From: Linyphia triangularis
Taxonomy: Eukaryota > Arthropoda > Arachnida > Araneae > Linyphiidae
DNA length: 64,000 nt
Assembly: GCA_963978545.1 (NCBI GenBank)
Contig: OZ021730.1
Coordinates: 8,997,796 to 9,061,795, forward strand
Reading direction: 5' to 3'
The notes below the pieces were generated by a model. The model was given only the letters and a program-made list of their open reading frames with translations, was not told the origin of the DNA and searched no databases. Shown piece by piece: positions 43,629-53,400 of this stretch. The position numbers were made by a program, and so were the translations under genes. Position 1 is the stretch's first letter. Each line of letters begins with the position of its first letter.

Positions 43629-44051
43629 ATGTATGTTCCATATCAGTGCTGTCAAAAATCTTTCAACGATTACTATGTGCAACAGACAGGAAAAGGTTTA
43701 AATTATTACCAAGGTAGCCCATATCAGAGAGGGTATGGATTAGGTGGTCTATTCAGATCATTCTTTCGTGCCGCAGCACCATTGCTAAAATCGGGTGTAA
43801 AAGCTGTTGGGAAACAAATATTTCACAGCGGTGTGAACTTGATGAATGATGTTTCTCAAGGTCAAGATTTTAAAACAGCAGCCAAACGAAGATTGAAAGA
43901 AACTGGAAAAGTGTTAACAGATAAAGCCGCAGCCAAAGTTAAAACTATGATTGATAGTGGGAAAAGACATAAAAAGCGCAAGCAGAAGAAAAAGTCTATT
44001 ATTTCACGTCCAGCCAAGAAGAAGTGTGCAGCACATGATATTTTCTCCTAA
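43629..44051 (+). CDS. Polinton basic virion-core-like protein
   Basis: 140 residues, intact. Tyr-rich start (MYVPYQCCQKSFNDYYVQQT), a Gly-rich stretch and an amphipathic region (GGLFRSFFRAAAPLLKSGVK), SGVNLMNDVSQGQDFKTAAK, and a very Lys/Arg-rich C-terminus. Such proteins sit next to the capsid genes of most Polintons and recall adenovirus core or protein VI/X-type proteins; a role in DNA condensation or membrane disruption is inferred. Its stop overlaps the MCP start (TAATG), suggesting coupled translation. Confidence 0.7.
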   Translation: MYVPYQCCQKSFNDYYVQQTGKGLNYYQGSPYQRGYGLGGLFRSFFRAAAPLLKSGVKAVGKQIFHSGVNLMNDVSQGQDFKTAAKRRLKETGKVLTDKAAAKVKTMIDSGKRHKKRKQKKKSIISRPAKKKCAAHDIFS

Positions 44052-45358
44052 TGGCTTCCCTCATCTATAAAGATTCATCACCCTGTGTCAAGTCGGAATT
44101 GGATTTATTTTCAATTCCACCTACTCAGACGGTTATCGAAAAAGGACAATTTGTTGAATTTCATCCCCTTTCAAACGCTCGAGATGGTGGACCGATTGAA
44201 TTTTCAATAACAGGAAGTGGTGAAGAATATGTTGATCTAGCTGCGTCCTATCTACATGTGAAAGTGAAAGTTACAAAAGCAGATGGAAGTAAACTACCTG
44301 AAAATGAACCAGTGGCTCCTATCAATCTTTTTCTACACTCACTATTTAGTCAAGTGGACGTTAGTTTAAATGAAAGAAATATCTCCTCTGCAACCAGCAC
44401 GTATCCGTATAGGTGTTATATTGAAACTTTGTTAAACTATGGAGAAGATGCCAAGAAAAGTTTACTCACCTGTGAAGGATTCTTCAAAGATACTCAACCT
44501 GACGTTATGGATCCGTTAGCCATGAATGCCGACGATGGATTAAAGAAGCGTTTCAATCTTATCAAAGAGAGTCGAACCGTAGACATGATTGGTCAACTAC
44601 ACTGTGACATTTTCCAACAAAATCGTCTCATGATTAACTTGGTGGATATAAAAATTAAAATGATACGTAGTAAATCGCCATTCTGCCTGATTTCAACCAA
44701 AGAAAAAGCCGATTATAAAATTGTTCTGGAACATGCTTCTATGTTTATTAGAAAAGTGAAGGTGAGTAATGCTGTTGCTATTGCACATGCTAAGGGTTTG
44801 GAGAAGACATCTTGCAAATATCCAATTGATCGAGTGATTTGCAAAACTTATAGCATTGCCAGAGGAAGTTGGTCATTTTTACAGGATAACGTATTTCTCG
44901 GATTGATGCCCAAACGTGTTATTCTCACATGTGTGGGAAATGCGGCAATGAATGAACAATATTCGCAGAATCCATTTCTGTTTTCTCACCATAATGCAAA
45001 CTTTGTATCCATTTATGTGGACGGACAACCGGTTCCCTGCAAACCTTTAGAATTAAATTTCGATTCCAACAACTACGTGCGTGCTTACCACAGCTTATTC
45101 TCAGGATTTAATCGTGATAAGGGGATTTACTTATCTCAAGAAGAATATGCCAGAGGTCATGTACTTTACGCATTTGATCTAAGTCCTGATCTTTGTGACG
45201 GTGAACATTTTAATCTACAACATCAAGGAAATTTACGTGTGGAAATTAAATTTTCCGAAACAATTACAGAAACATTATCTGTACTCATTTATGTACAGTT
45301 TCAAAACGTGATTGAAATATCAAAATCCCGTCACATCGTATGCGATTTTTCAAATTAA
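44051..45358 (+). CDS. Polinton major capsid protein, intact ORF
   Basis: 435 residues without interruption, starting MASLIYKDSSPCVKSELDLF. Recognisable family text: GPIEFSITGSGEEYVDLAAS, INLFLHSLFSQVDVSLNER, YRCYIETLLNYGEDAKKSLL, NLVDIKIKMIRSKSPFCL, YPIDRVICKTYSIARGS and FSGFNRDKGIYLSQEEY. The family is the double jelly-roll hexon-like capsid of Polintons and adintoviruses. Start overlaps the upstream stop and its own stop overlaps the protease ATG (TAATG). It is the best-preserved gene of the element. Confidence 0.88.
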   Translation: MASLIYKDSSPCVKSELDLFSIPPTQTVIEKGQFVEFHPLSNARDGGPIEFSITGSGEEYVDLAASYLHVKVKVTKADGSKLPENEPVAPINLFLHSLFSQVDVSLNERNISSATSTYPYRCYIETLLNYGEDAKKSLLTCEGFFKDTQPDVMDPLAMNADDGLKKRFNLIKESRTVDMIGQLHCDIFQQNRLMINLVDIKIKMIRSKSPFCLISTKEKADYKIVLEHASMFIRKVKVSNAVAIAHAKGLEKTSCKYPIDRVICKTYSIARGSWSFLQDNVFLGLMPKRVILTCVGNAAMNEQYSQNPFLFSHHNANFVSIYVDGQPVPCKPLELNFDSNNYVRAYHSLFSGFNRDKGIYLSQEEYARGHVLYAFDLSPDLCDGEHFNLQHQGNLRVEIKFSETITETLSVLIYVQFQNVIEISKSRHIVCDFSN

Positions 45359-45858
45359 TGGATACTCTACAAATAACCAGAGTTCTTTCTGGAAATGCTA
45401 AAACTAAGAAAATATTCTTGGGTGTCTTCTCAAGTGATAAATTACCTACATCCATTCAGAACTTACCAGCCTGCTTTGTTGCGAACACTGACAACTCCAA
45501 CCAAGAAGGCACTCATTGGGTGGCTTTCTATATAGAATCCCCTACAGAAATTTGTTTCTTTGATTCGTTTGGAAATCCACCATCCTATTTTACTGGAGGA
45601 ATATCAAGTTTTGTCAATTGTTATCAACATGTAGAGTTTAACCCTATGATACTTCAATCGAATGCGACTTCTGTTTGTGGACAATACTGTATTTTTTTAT
45701 CTATACTCTAAATGCAATGGACGATCTCTGAACGATATCCTCTTACCTTTTGTATCTAATCAAATATGTAATGATATCAAAGTGCACCACTTTGTAACCA
45801 AACACTTTAAAATTGTAGTACCATTTTATCAATAAAGAAAGTATTTAAATATAAACAC
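45358..45858 (+). pseudogene. Adenain-type cysteine protease, frameshifted at the C-terminus
   Basis: Processes capsid proteins in the related viruses. The frame 45358-45711 shows the catalytic His in GTHWVAFYIE, the acidic residue in ICFFDSFGNPP and the Cys with its Gln in SVCGQYC, all in the expected order and spacing for the adenovirus protease fold. The open frame stops soon after the catalytic Cys. A T-run near 45690 precedes the stop, and the next ~100 bases in another frame still look like the family's C-terminal tail, so one frameshift is inferred. AATAAA lies near 45832. Confidence 0.85.
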
Positions 45859-45859
45859 A

Positions 45860-46494
45860 TTGCCTCATCATTCATTTAACATGGAATTTCCAAAGTTGCA
45901 ACATCCTTTTACTATGGTAATTGCCGGCCCCACAGGATGTGGTAAAAGTTATTTTGTGCGGGATTTGATAAGAGAAAAGCAGGAGATGTTTTCAATTGTT
46001 CCCGATAAGATTGTTTGGTTTTATGGAATATATCAACTCTTATATGATGAAATTGCAAATGTGACATTTATAGAAGGTTTGCCTACTGCATTTAAAGAAT
46101 TTTTGGGGGAGCATACACTCTTTATAATTGATGATTTGATGTCTAATGCAAATAGCCATTTGACTGATCTTTTTACGAAAGGGAGTCATCATTAAAACCT
46201 AAGTGTTATCTTCATAACACAAAATTTTTTCTATAAGGGGAAAGAAATGCGAGATATTACATTGAACGCGCATTATTTACTACTGTGTAAAAATAGACGA
46301 GACCTGAGCCAAATCTCACACCTTTCCACACTATTTCCACGACATGTGAAATTGTTTCAAGAAGTCTTTGAAGATGCAACGAAAAACCCCTATGGCTATT
46401 TATTTGTAGATTTACGTGCTGAAACACCAGAAGAGTTACGTCTACGCACACAAATTTTACCTCATCAAACACAATTAGTGTATCAATTTAAATG
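45860..46494 (+). pseudogene. Polinton packaging ATPase (FtsK/HerA type), one frameshift
   Basis: Genome-packaging motor of the virus-like particle. The first frame (45860-46195) has Walker A GPTGCGKS and Walker B LFIIDDLM. A frameshift near 46193 separates the second half (46247-46494: MRDITLNAHYLLLCKNRRDL, GYLFVDLRAETPEELRLRT), which fits the family's C-terminal end. The likely start is MEFPKLQHPFTMVIAGPTGC at 45881; the upstream ATG at 45860 is also in frame. Confidence 0.88.
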
Positions 46495-46537
46495 ATATAA
46501 AAGTTAATGTTTTTGAAGAAAAGATTCATTTAGCAAG

Positions 46538-46867
46538 ATGACACTTAAGAAGGAGCAGCTCAATCAATTACGTTTACTGCAAATCTGTCCGTTAAAGTTA
46601 CGAAAACCGCTATTGAGCAAACTCAACAAGAACTGTATAAAAGCCATATGCGAATGCTGTATCAATACATTGAATGGAAATATTACATTAACTGAACGAC
46701 AGAAGAAATCACTCTCTAAGCATAAAAAGACATTGCGACATTTAAGCAATCGTAAAGTAGCTTTATCGAAAAAACGTAAAGTTATTTTACAGAAAGGAGG
46801 TTTTCTCAACGTACTTATTCCTGCAGCCTTGAGTGTTCTAACCACTCTATTCCATGGCTCAAATTAA
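46538..46867 (+). CDS. Small basic Polinton protein with hydrophobic C-terminus
   Basis: 109 residues, Lys/Arg-rich (QKKSLSKHKKTLRHLSNRKV), containing a Cys cluster (AICECCINTLNGN) and a C-terminal hydrophobic stretch after GGF (GGFLNVLIPAALSVLTTLF). Similar short genes accompany the ATPase in other Polintons. Function unknown; a minor virion or membrane-active protein is possible. It overlaps the next gene by 14 bases. Confidence 0.6.
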   Translation: MTLKKEQLNQLRLLQICPLKLRKPLLSKLNKNCIKAICECCINTLNGNITLTERQKKSLSKHKKTLRHLSNRKVALSKKRKVILQKGGFLNVLIPAALSVLTTLFHGSN

Positions 46868-47690
46868 GAATTTTGTTCTTATACCCGAAGAATTAGTGAC
46901 AAAGCATACTACTTCCAACAAGAGGCTTAGTGAACTTGATAAAGCAATGATGAAAATCTTACATAGTGACTTGCCAGATCATGAAATATTGATTCTCTAT
47001 CATGAATTCTTAAAGAAATGTTTAAACTTACAAGAATTCAACAAATTTCGAATAATGAAGGATGAAGATGCGAACAATGATGTGAAAATAGAAGATGAGA
47101 AAATTGAAGATATGAAAGTTGAAGAACATGAAGATAATTATCATGGTGTCATATTTAAGTCCTTGCCTAAACCTATGCGGAAAAAAGCGGAAAATACGCT
47201 TACTCTCATCAAGAATCAGCCTAATATCTTATCTTGGAATGATAAGGGTTGGTTGTATTCAGATTATCTGGCGCCGTCAGCAACACGAGGGCTATAATGC
47301 GCCGAAACTTTCGTCATTAGACAAGCCAACATACATTTACAAACACCCATGCCTACACGGGACTCGAACCCGCAACCTCGCGGTCTAGAAGCCAGCACGC
47401 TAACCACTATACCGTTTGGTCGGCGGAATGATAAGGGACAACTATCTATGTACGGGAAAAATATACCAAACTCTAACATTGTAGACTTCTTCAATTATAT
47501 GTTTAATGCTAGAAGTAAAGTGTCACATAAAAATATATATGATGCTGCTCTAAGGGATTTAAATATTCCAAAATACTTTATCGGAAATAAAAATTTGTTT
47601 AAACTCACCTGTAATAAAACCTGTATCTACCAGGAGAAAGAAAGTTGTAATGAAATGGGAGAATTTATGAATAAAAATACTATTACTTAA
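46854..47690 (+). pseudogene. Conserved Polinton protein of unknown function, split by a SINE
   Basis: N-terminal half (46854-47248) starts MAQIKNFVLIPEELVTKHTT, has an acidic middle (DEKIEDMKVEEHED) and RKKAENTLTLIKNQPNILSW. A SINE with perfect 13-bp duplications interrupts the gene at 47249-47424. The frame resumes with KGQLSMYGKNIPNSNIVDFF, RSKVSHKNIYDAALRDLNIP and ends NKNTIT. The pattern helix-rich, WNDKGE..G..IPGSNI, ALREINVP is a widespread Polinton family without assigned function. Confidence 0.75.
47249..47424 (-). repeat. tRNA-derived SINE
   Basis: Target-site duplication GGAATGATAAGGG (47236-47248, 47425-47437). Almost identical to the copies at 17201 and 42901. Confidence 0.93.
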
Positions 47691-48049
47691 TTAAGTTTCT
47701 ATTATTTCATTTAAAAACACTACTTATAAATATATCAACACTTTCCATTTTAAAGTATCTTAGGAATTTACTAAACTTTAAAGAATCACCCAAGATATGA
47801 ATTTCATTAAAACAAACTCCTACAAGAAGAAAAAATAAATTTATATAAGAAAGGAAATAATAAAAGACATTTGTTAGAATTCACTTGTATCGAATTTTTT
47901 TTTTTTAACTACACTACTTTCAAAATTATCAATCACTTACATTTTAATAGATAAGTTATAGAATATTTAACAAAATAAAAACAACATTTAAAATAAACCA
48001 AAGTTTTATTACATGATAGGTAGATATTTAAAGCATAATATTTTTAACA
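47691..48049. other. AT-rich spacer between convergent Polinton genes
   Basis: Convergent 3' ends (plus-strand gene ending at 47690, minus-strand gene ending at 48050). T-runs and AATAAA-like words on both strands suggest polyadenylation signals. No gene. Confidence 0.5.
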
Positions 48050-48943
48050 TCATTCAACTATATCATCTAAAACAAACTTTTTAGCTACTTTTGTAACTAT
48101 ACCATCTACTGTTATTAAATTTTCATACAACATTACATTTGGATAGAACTTCCGTAAATCATTCAACACTTTACTTATATCGATAGATAACAGATTTTTG
48201 TAAACTTCTTCTAATTCAACATACATAAAGTTATTCAGTTTTTTATGCATTTCATCAATTAAAATACCTTTAAATGTAACATTTATGTCATCTAAAGGTT
48301 TTTCAACCATATAACCAAGTGATGGCATTGGTGGACAAGAGGCATTAATTTTTAAAATGAGTTCTTGTTCCACTAAATTTCCCATTATTCTTATACAAAA
48401 AGAAGAAAGTGCATTTGTTTGTATCTCATTTAGTGATACTTCAGACGAAAACTGTTTCTGGCTTTTCGATGTAATTGTTTTTGAAATGCATACAGAAAAA
48501 GTACCTGGGCACATAGAGGTATGGACTATGTTGATTCCAAAGGCGGATGTTTCGATGACATTTCCATTCATGTTATCACCACCCCACAATGGAAGCTGAT
48601 ACTTTTGTTGTAGATTTTTCAAAACCGCACACAAGAACTCCCATTCTCGAAAGTAGAAGGCCACTCCTTTCTTTGTTGGTTACAGCTTGATCGATTTGTT
48701 ACATGACGCATATTCTCGAATATGAATCCGAGGAACGTTATTGAAGACGTTGACAAGAGCAAACATATTGTTCTCCAAGTTGTAACACCACTTTGGAAGA
48801 TTATCTAATTGAAGAAGGTTGCTTTTCATCGACGCCATTATACAGCATATAATAGACGGGTATGTGATCAGGTAATGAGGTGAACGAAGAAAGTTGAAAC
48901 AGTACCAATTGTCGGTCAGGTTAGTGTTCAAATGAAGGGACAA
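48050..48943 (-). pseudogene. PC4-like (p15) DNA-binding protein of the Polinton, one in-frame stop
   Basis: Two adjacent frames on the minus strand, the same phase, separated by one TAA at 48680-48682. Across the stop the text VPRIHIREYAS...NKSIK, then PTKKGVAFYFREWEFLCAVL resembles the PC4/p15 single-strand DNA-binding fold (I.IRKY...G...PTKKGI.L....W..L). Upstream is ITYPSIICCIMASMKSNLL; downstream a further ~170 residues are not recognised. A role in transcription or replication of the element is inferred. Alternative: an unrelated protein with a chance motif. Confidence 0.6.
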
Positions 48944-49140
48944 CTGATAACCAATGAATTGACCCAGTCATTTTGCTATGGTCATCACCATATGAATAAT
49001 CAGTTGTTCGTCACTATCTGGGAATACAAATGATTTCGATTGAAAGTTGCAATATATCCTGTTCTTATCTTGAGATAGACTTTTTCCTCCTACCGTTTCG
49101 GTAATGCATGTAAACAGGATATTATATGAAACAAGTGGTA

Positions 49141-49641
49141 TTAGTTATTTACCATATTTTTTCGAAATGTCAAATTAATACGTGGATTTAAAACTTTACA
49201 TTTTGGTAATGAATGAAACCAAAATTCATTTGTAGGAGGAAACATTGTTAACAAACTTCCATTTTCAAGACATAGTTTAATTGTATTGTAGTTTTTACGA
49301 GAAAAAATAAATTCCCGCTCTTGACCTAATGACACAGAACATATAATTGAATTTGGTTTAATAATACGTTCATTATCCTTATGGGATCCAATCGAATTTG
49401 TTCCATTCTCATAACGATTAATTAAAACAAAATTAAATGTCTCACCACACTGATCTTCCACTGTCTTCTTAATTTCCAGTAATGTAGATGTCCAAGGTTT
49501 TGCTGTTACGGTTAATCCACTGAATGAATAAGATATATTTTCATCTCCATAGGCAGCTAATTTTCGTGGAATTGGAAATGTTTTACCATAGACACTAATG
49601 TGAGTCATATTCGGATTCAAATATTCAATCTCTTTTTCCAA
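49141..49641 (-). CDS. AlkB-like 2-oxoglutarate/Fe(II) dioxygenase carried by the Polinton
   Basis: About 166 residues from the first ATG; the frame is open further upstream (KVIANEYFQKLEKEIEYLNP), so the start is uncertain. ALKBH2-like landmarks: VYGKTFPIPRKLAAYGD, YSFSGLTVTAKPW, NFVLINRYENGTNSIGSHKD with the iron-binding His and Asp (H-x-D), SLGQEREFIF, the distal His in FWFHSLPKC and the 2-oxoglutarate-binding Arg region in PRINLTFR. The family removes alkyl groups from DNA or RNA bases. All metal ligands are present, so it could be active. It neighbours the PC4-like gene in the same orientation. Confidence 0.85.
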   Translation of the reverse strand: MEKEIEYLNPNMTHISVYGKTFPIPRKLAAYGDENISYSFSGLTVTAKPWTSTLLEIKKTVEDQCGETFNFVLINRYENGTNSIGSHKDNERIIKPNSIICSVSLGQEREFIFSRKNYNTIKLCLENGSLLTMFPPTNEFWFHSLPKCKVLNPRINLTFRKNMVNN

Positions 49642-50436
49642 CTTTTGAAAATACTCATTCGCTATGACTTTAGTAAATATATTTTTATAAGAAATATTAA
49701 GTCCATTTTTCTGAAGAAGTACAAAATCGCTTCACTTTTAAAGAGGTTTCCTCACACATTCTCTTCATAATTTAAAAGGATATGGAAAAACGTTCTTTCG
49801 GAACGGAAAATCTAATGTTCAATAAATTAAAACTAGAAAAACAAGATAAGGAACAGCAACTCATAAGATAAAAGCAACTTAAAAGATAAAAATGAAAATC
49901 AACGCCATCTATTACTTGGAAATATCTCTATTTAAAATTGCATTCTTTAATTTAGTTTAAAAAAGTAAATTAAAATGATTCTATAAATTTTATCTGATGC
50001 GGTTTAAGAAATTTTTAAAATTTATTTTTAATGAATAAACTATTTCTTATAAAAGTTTTTTCTGAACTCGGGGTTCGAACCCACGATCTTTGCAAAAGCG
50101 AATCATGGTTTAGAATTGTTGTTCGATTACAATACTAAACCATGACTCGCTAGTATAATTTCTTTATATTTGAAAGACAACGAGTGAGATCAATATGGGA
50201 TGATTAAGGCTTACTCACTCTTTACGTCATAAACTATCCCCCTTCCCTTTGACTTCAATACCCCTCACCCCTTATCAATCGTTGAATCCTGTTTGCATAC
50301 CTAATGGTCCATTCGATATGATAAAAGACCTCAACTACGTCACACATTCGCTTATAGTAGAGGACAATTAGTTGGAGACCTTTATAAACTGAATGCGACA
50401 TTTCTGGACATTCACTTCCATAGAAGTTCTGGTGGT
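49642..50436. other. Intergenic region of the Polinton with a long hairpin and B-box-like sequence
   Basis: Divergent promoter region between the AlkB-like gene (minus) and the polymerase gene (plus). 50097-50150 forms a near-perfect 22-bp stem (GCGAATCATGGTTTAGAATT and its inverse). Next to it, GGGTTCGAACCC (50081-50092, palindromic) gives a tRNA-like B box on the minus strand, followed downstream by T-runs. No protein-coding content seen. Confidence 0.6.
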
Positions 50437-53400
50437 ATGGAGTTCAACGATTCAGACACTGAAAACGATGTAAGTATCTTTTCATATCCTCTTTAAAATT
50501 GTGGCTATAATTTATAATGTATTTCTAATTAGGTGTGTTTTCAATCAATGTTAATAAATATTTGCTTTGTTTTTAGGTATTTAATACACCTTGGCCCTAT
50601 AGTCCTAACACCACAGAAGCACTCGAGGATTTATTTCAAGTACCCGAGGATTTTTTCCAATTTACGGAAGATGTAGAAATGAAACCATGTACAAGAGAAG
50701 TCAACGAATCAACTTCATCAACAGTGAATAGTCGCAGATTTGTTGACCCAAATGAAGAATTGGCGGTTCCATCGACATCACGACATATTGCTGCAGGTCC
50801 ATCAACTTCATCAACAGTGAATAGTCGCAGATTTGTTGACCCAAATGAAGAACTGACGGCCCCATCAACATCGCAACGGATTGATAACGCTCCATCACCA
50901 GAAGAGGTAAGACAAATTTATTAAGAATTAGTAAATGTGTAAATATATAACTACCCCGTTTAAATTAAATATTTAAAATTTTAGATAGCAAGATTTCTAA
51001 ATGATTAGCTATTCAAAAACTTAAGTTTCATTTAAATAATAATAAATAGATTTTATAAAACGATACTCGATTAATGGTAAATGTAATATTTATTTTAAGA
51101 TAATTATTTTATTTCTAATGTGTTGGAAAATTAATAGAAGCTATTTTAAAAACTAAATTCTAGTTTTTATCCGAGTTTAAAAAGTAATTTTTTTTTTCCC
51201 CTTTTAAATTTTCAGAATGATGTCAACGTCAAAGTCAAAAAGTTCTTCTGTGACAAATGTGAAAGACGATTTAGCTCAAAATATAACCTTATACGACATG
51301 TAAATTCCAAACACTTAAAAAAGAACAAACAACAATGTAAGCATTGTCAAAGGGTATATTACCGAAATGATAAATTTAAAGATCACATTGAAAATTGTAA
51401 AAAGAGAAAAGCCACCTATTTATTTTGAGATAATTATTTTATTTCTAATGTGTTGGAAAATTATTGTTAAATGATGTATAAAATTAATAGAAGCTATTTT
51501 AAAAACTAAATTCTAGTTTTTATCCGAGTTTAAAAAGTAATTTTTTTTTTTTCCCTTTTAAATTTTTAGAATGGTATCAACGTCAAAGTAAAAAAGTTCT
51601 TATGTGATATATGTGAAAGACAATTTAGCTCAAAGTATAACCTTTTACGACATGTAAATTCCATACACTTAAAAAAGAACAAACAACAATGTATGCATTG
51701 TCAAAGGGTATATTACCGAAATGATATATTTAAAGATCATATTGAAAATTGTAAAAAGAGAAAAGCCACCAAAACTTTAAAAAAACAAGTTAAAAAACCG
51801 AAAATCACAAATAAATCAAATACCGAAGATGAATCTTGTGTTACAAATAAATCAAATACCAAAGACAATTCTTGTGTTACAAATCCGCTTTTTGAATACA
51901 CTTTATTCCCAAATTCTCAAAATAAGAATGACTTTATTCCTTTTTTTAATGATATGAAAAGTAACTGGGAGAAAAAATTAAATGAGTTCATAAACGTGAG
52001 AGGTGCAGTTAAATGGTATAGCGTTGTTAAAGCTCGTTTTAAAAGGAAATCATTAGGTAAAGAAGAGTTCTCAAATGCTTTCTTTCGTAGCAATTGTATA
52101 ATTAGCTTAAAAACATCAGATATTGCTAAACAGATTACAGATGCAATCAATAAAATGTTAAACTCCTTTGATTCCTATGAAGGTAAAGGCAGTGGGTGGG
52201 TACTAGATGAAATTTTCCACTTAGATGTTAAAATCGGGGAATACGAGCCGTTATTCGCCTCTAGTTACATTCCACTACCAAAAAATTTAAAAGACAAACG
52301 TGCAGTAGTTAACGTTATGAATATCGATGGAAAATGTTTTGTGTGGAGTATACTTGCTCAATTGTTTCCAACTAATAACAATACTGAACGATTATCAAAC
52401 TACACCCAATATGAAAACACGTTAAACACTGAAATGTTATCGTACCCCGTAAAATTTTCGCAGATAGAAAAATTTGAAAAAGCTAATTCCATTTCAGTAA
52501 ACGTATTTGGTTATGAGAAAAAGCAAGTGTTTCCTTTAAGAATTACATCAAATCGGTTCAATAATCATGTCAATTTGTTGTACATAAAAAATAATGACAA
52601 ATCTCATTTCTGTCTTATAAAAAGTATGAGCCGCTTGTTATCAAAATTAACGAAGCATAATGGCAAATCCTATAATTGCGACTACTGCCTTCATAGGTTT
52701 ACAAAAATTTCCAGTCTTTTAAATCACAAAACATATTGCCAAGAACATGCACCTCAAAGGGTAATTTATCCAAATGAAGAAAACAAATATTTAAAATTTG
52801 AATATAAAATGAAGGTACCATATGTTATTTATAGCGATTTTGAATGTGCATTAAAAGGAAAAAATTCTTGTCAAAATTCGGCAAAATGTCTCCTATACGG
52901 ATAAATTAAATCAACATATACCTTGTGGTTTTGCATACATTGTTGTCAAACCTGATGGTAAAAGTGTGAAACCACCTGTTGTGTATAGAGGTGGAAATGC
53001 TGTGGACGAGTTTTTGAAGTGTTTAAGAAAGAAGAAGCCCTCATTCACAGTATATTAGCTAAACCAAAGCCAATGATTATCACACCCTTACAACAAAAGG
53101 ACTTTGAAACGGCTAAAACATTTCATATTTGTGAAGAACCTTTAGGTACAGAAATTGTCCGTGACCATGACCATTTAACAGGACTTTACAATGGACCAGC
53201 ACATAATAGATGCAATCTAAATTTTCAAGTGTCTAAGAAAATTTGTGTCATACTACATAATCTTCGTAATTATGATTCACATTTGCTAATGAGTGGTATA
53301 GGTAAATTTAAAGATAGTAAGATTTCTTGCATACCTAATAATATGCAAAAATATATAACATTTTCTTTAGATACATTAACAAAAAATTTAGACAAAGATA

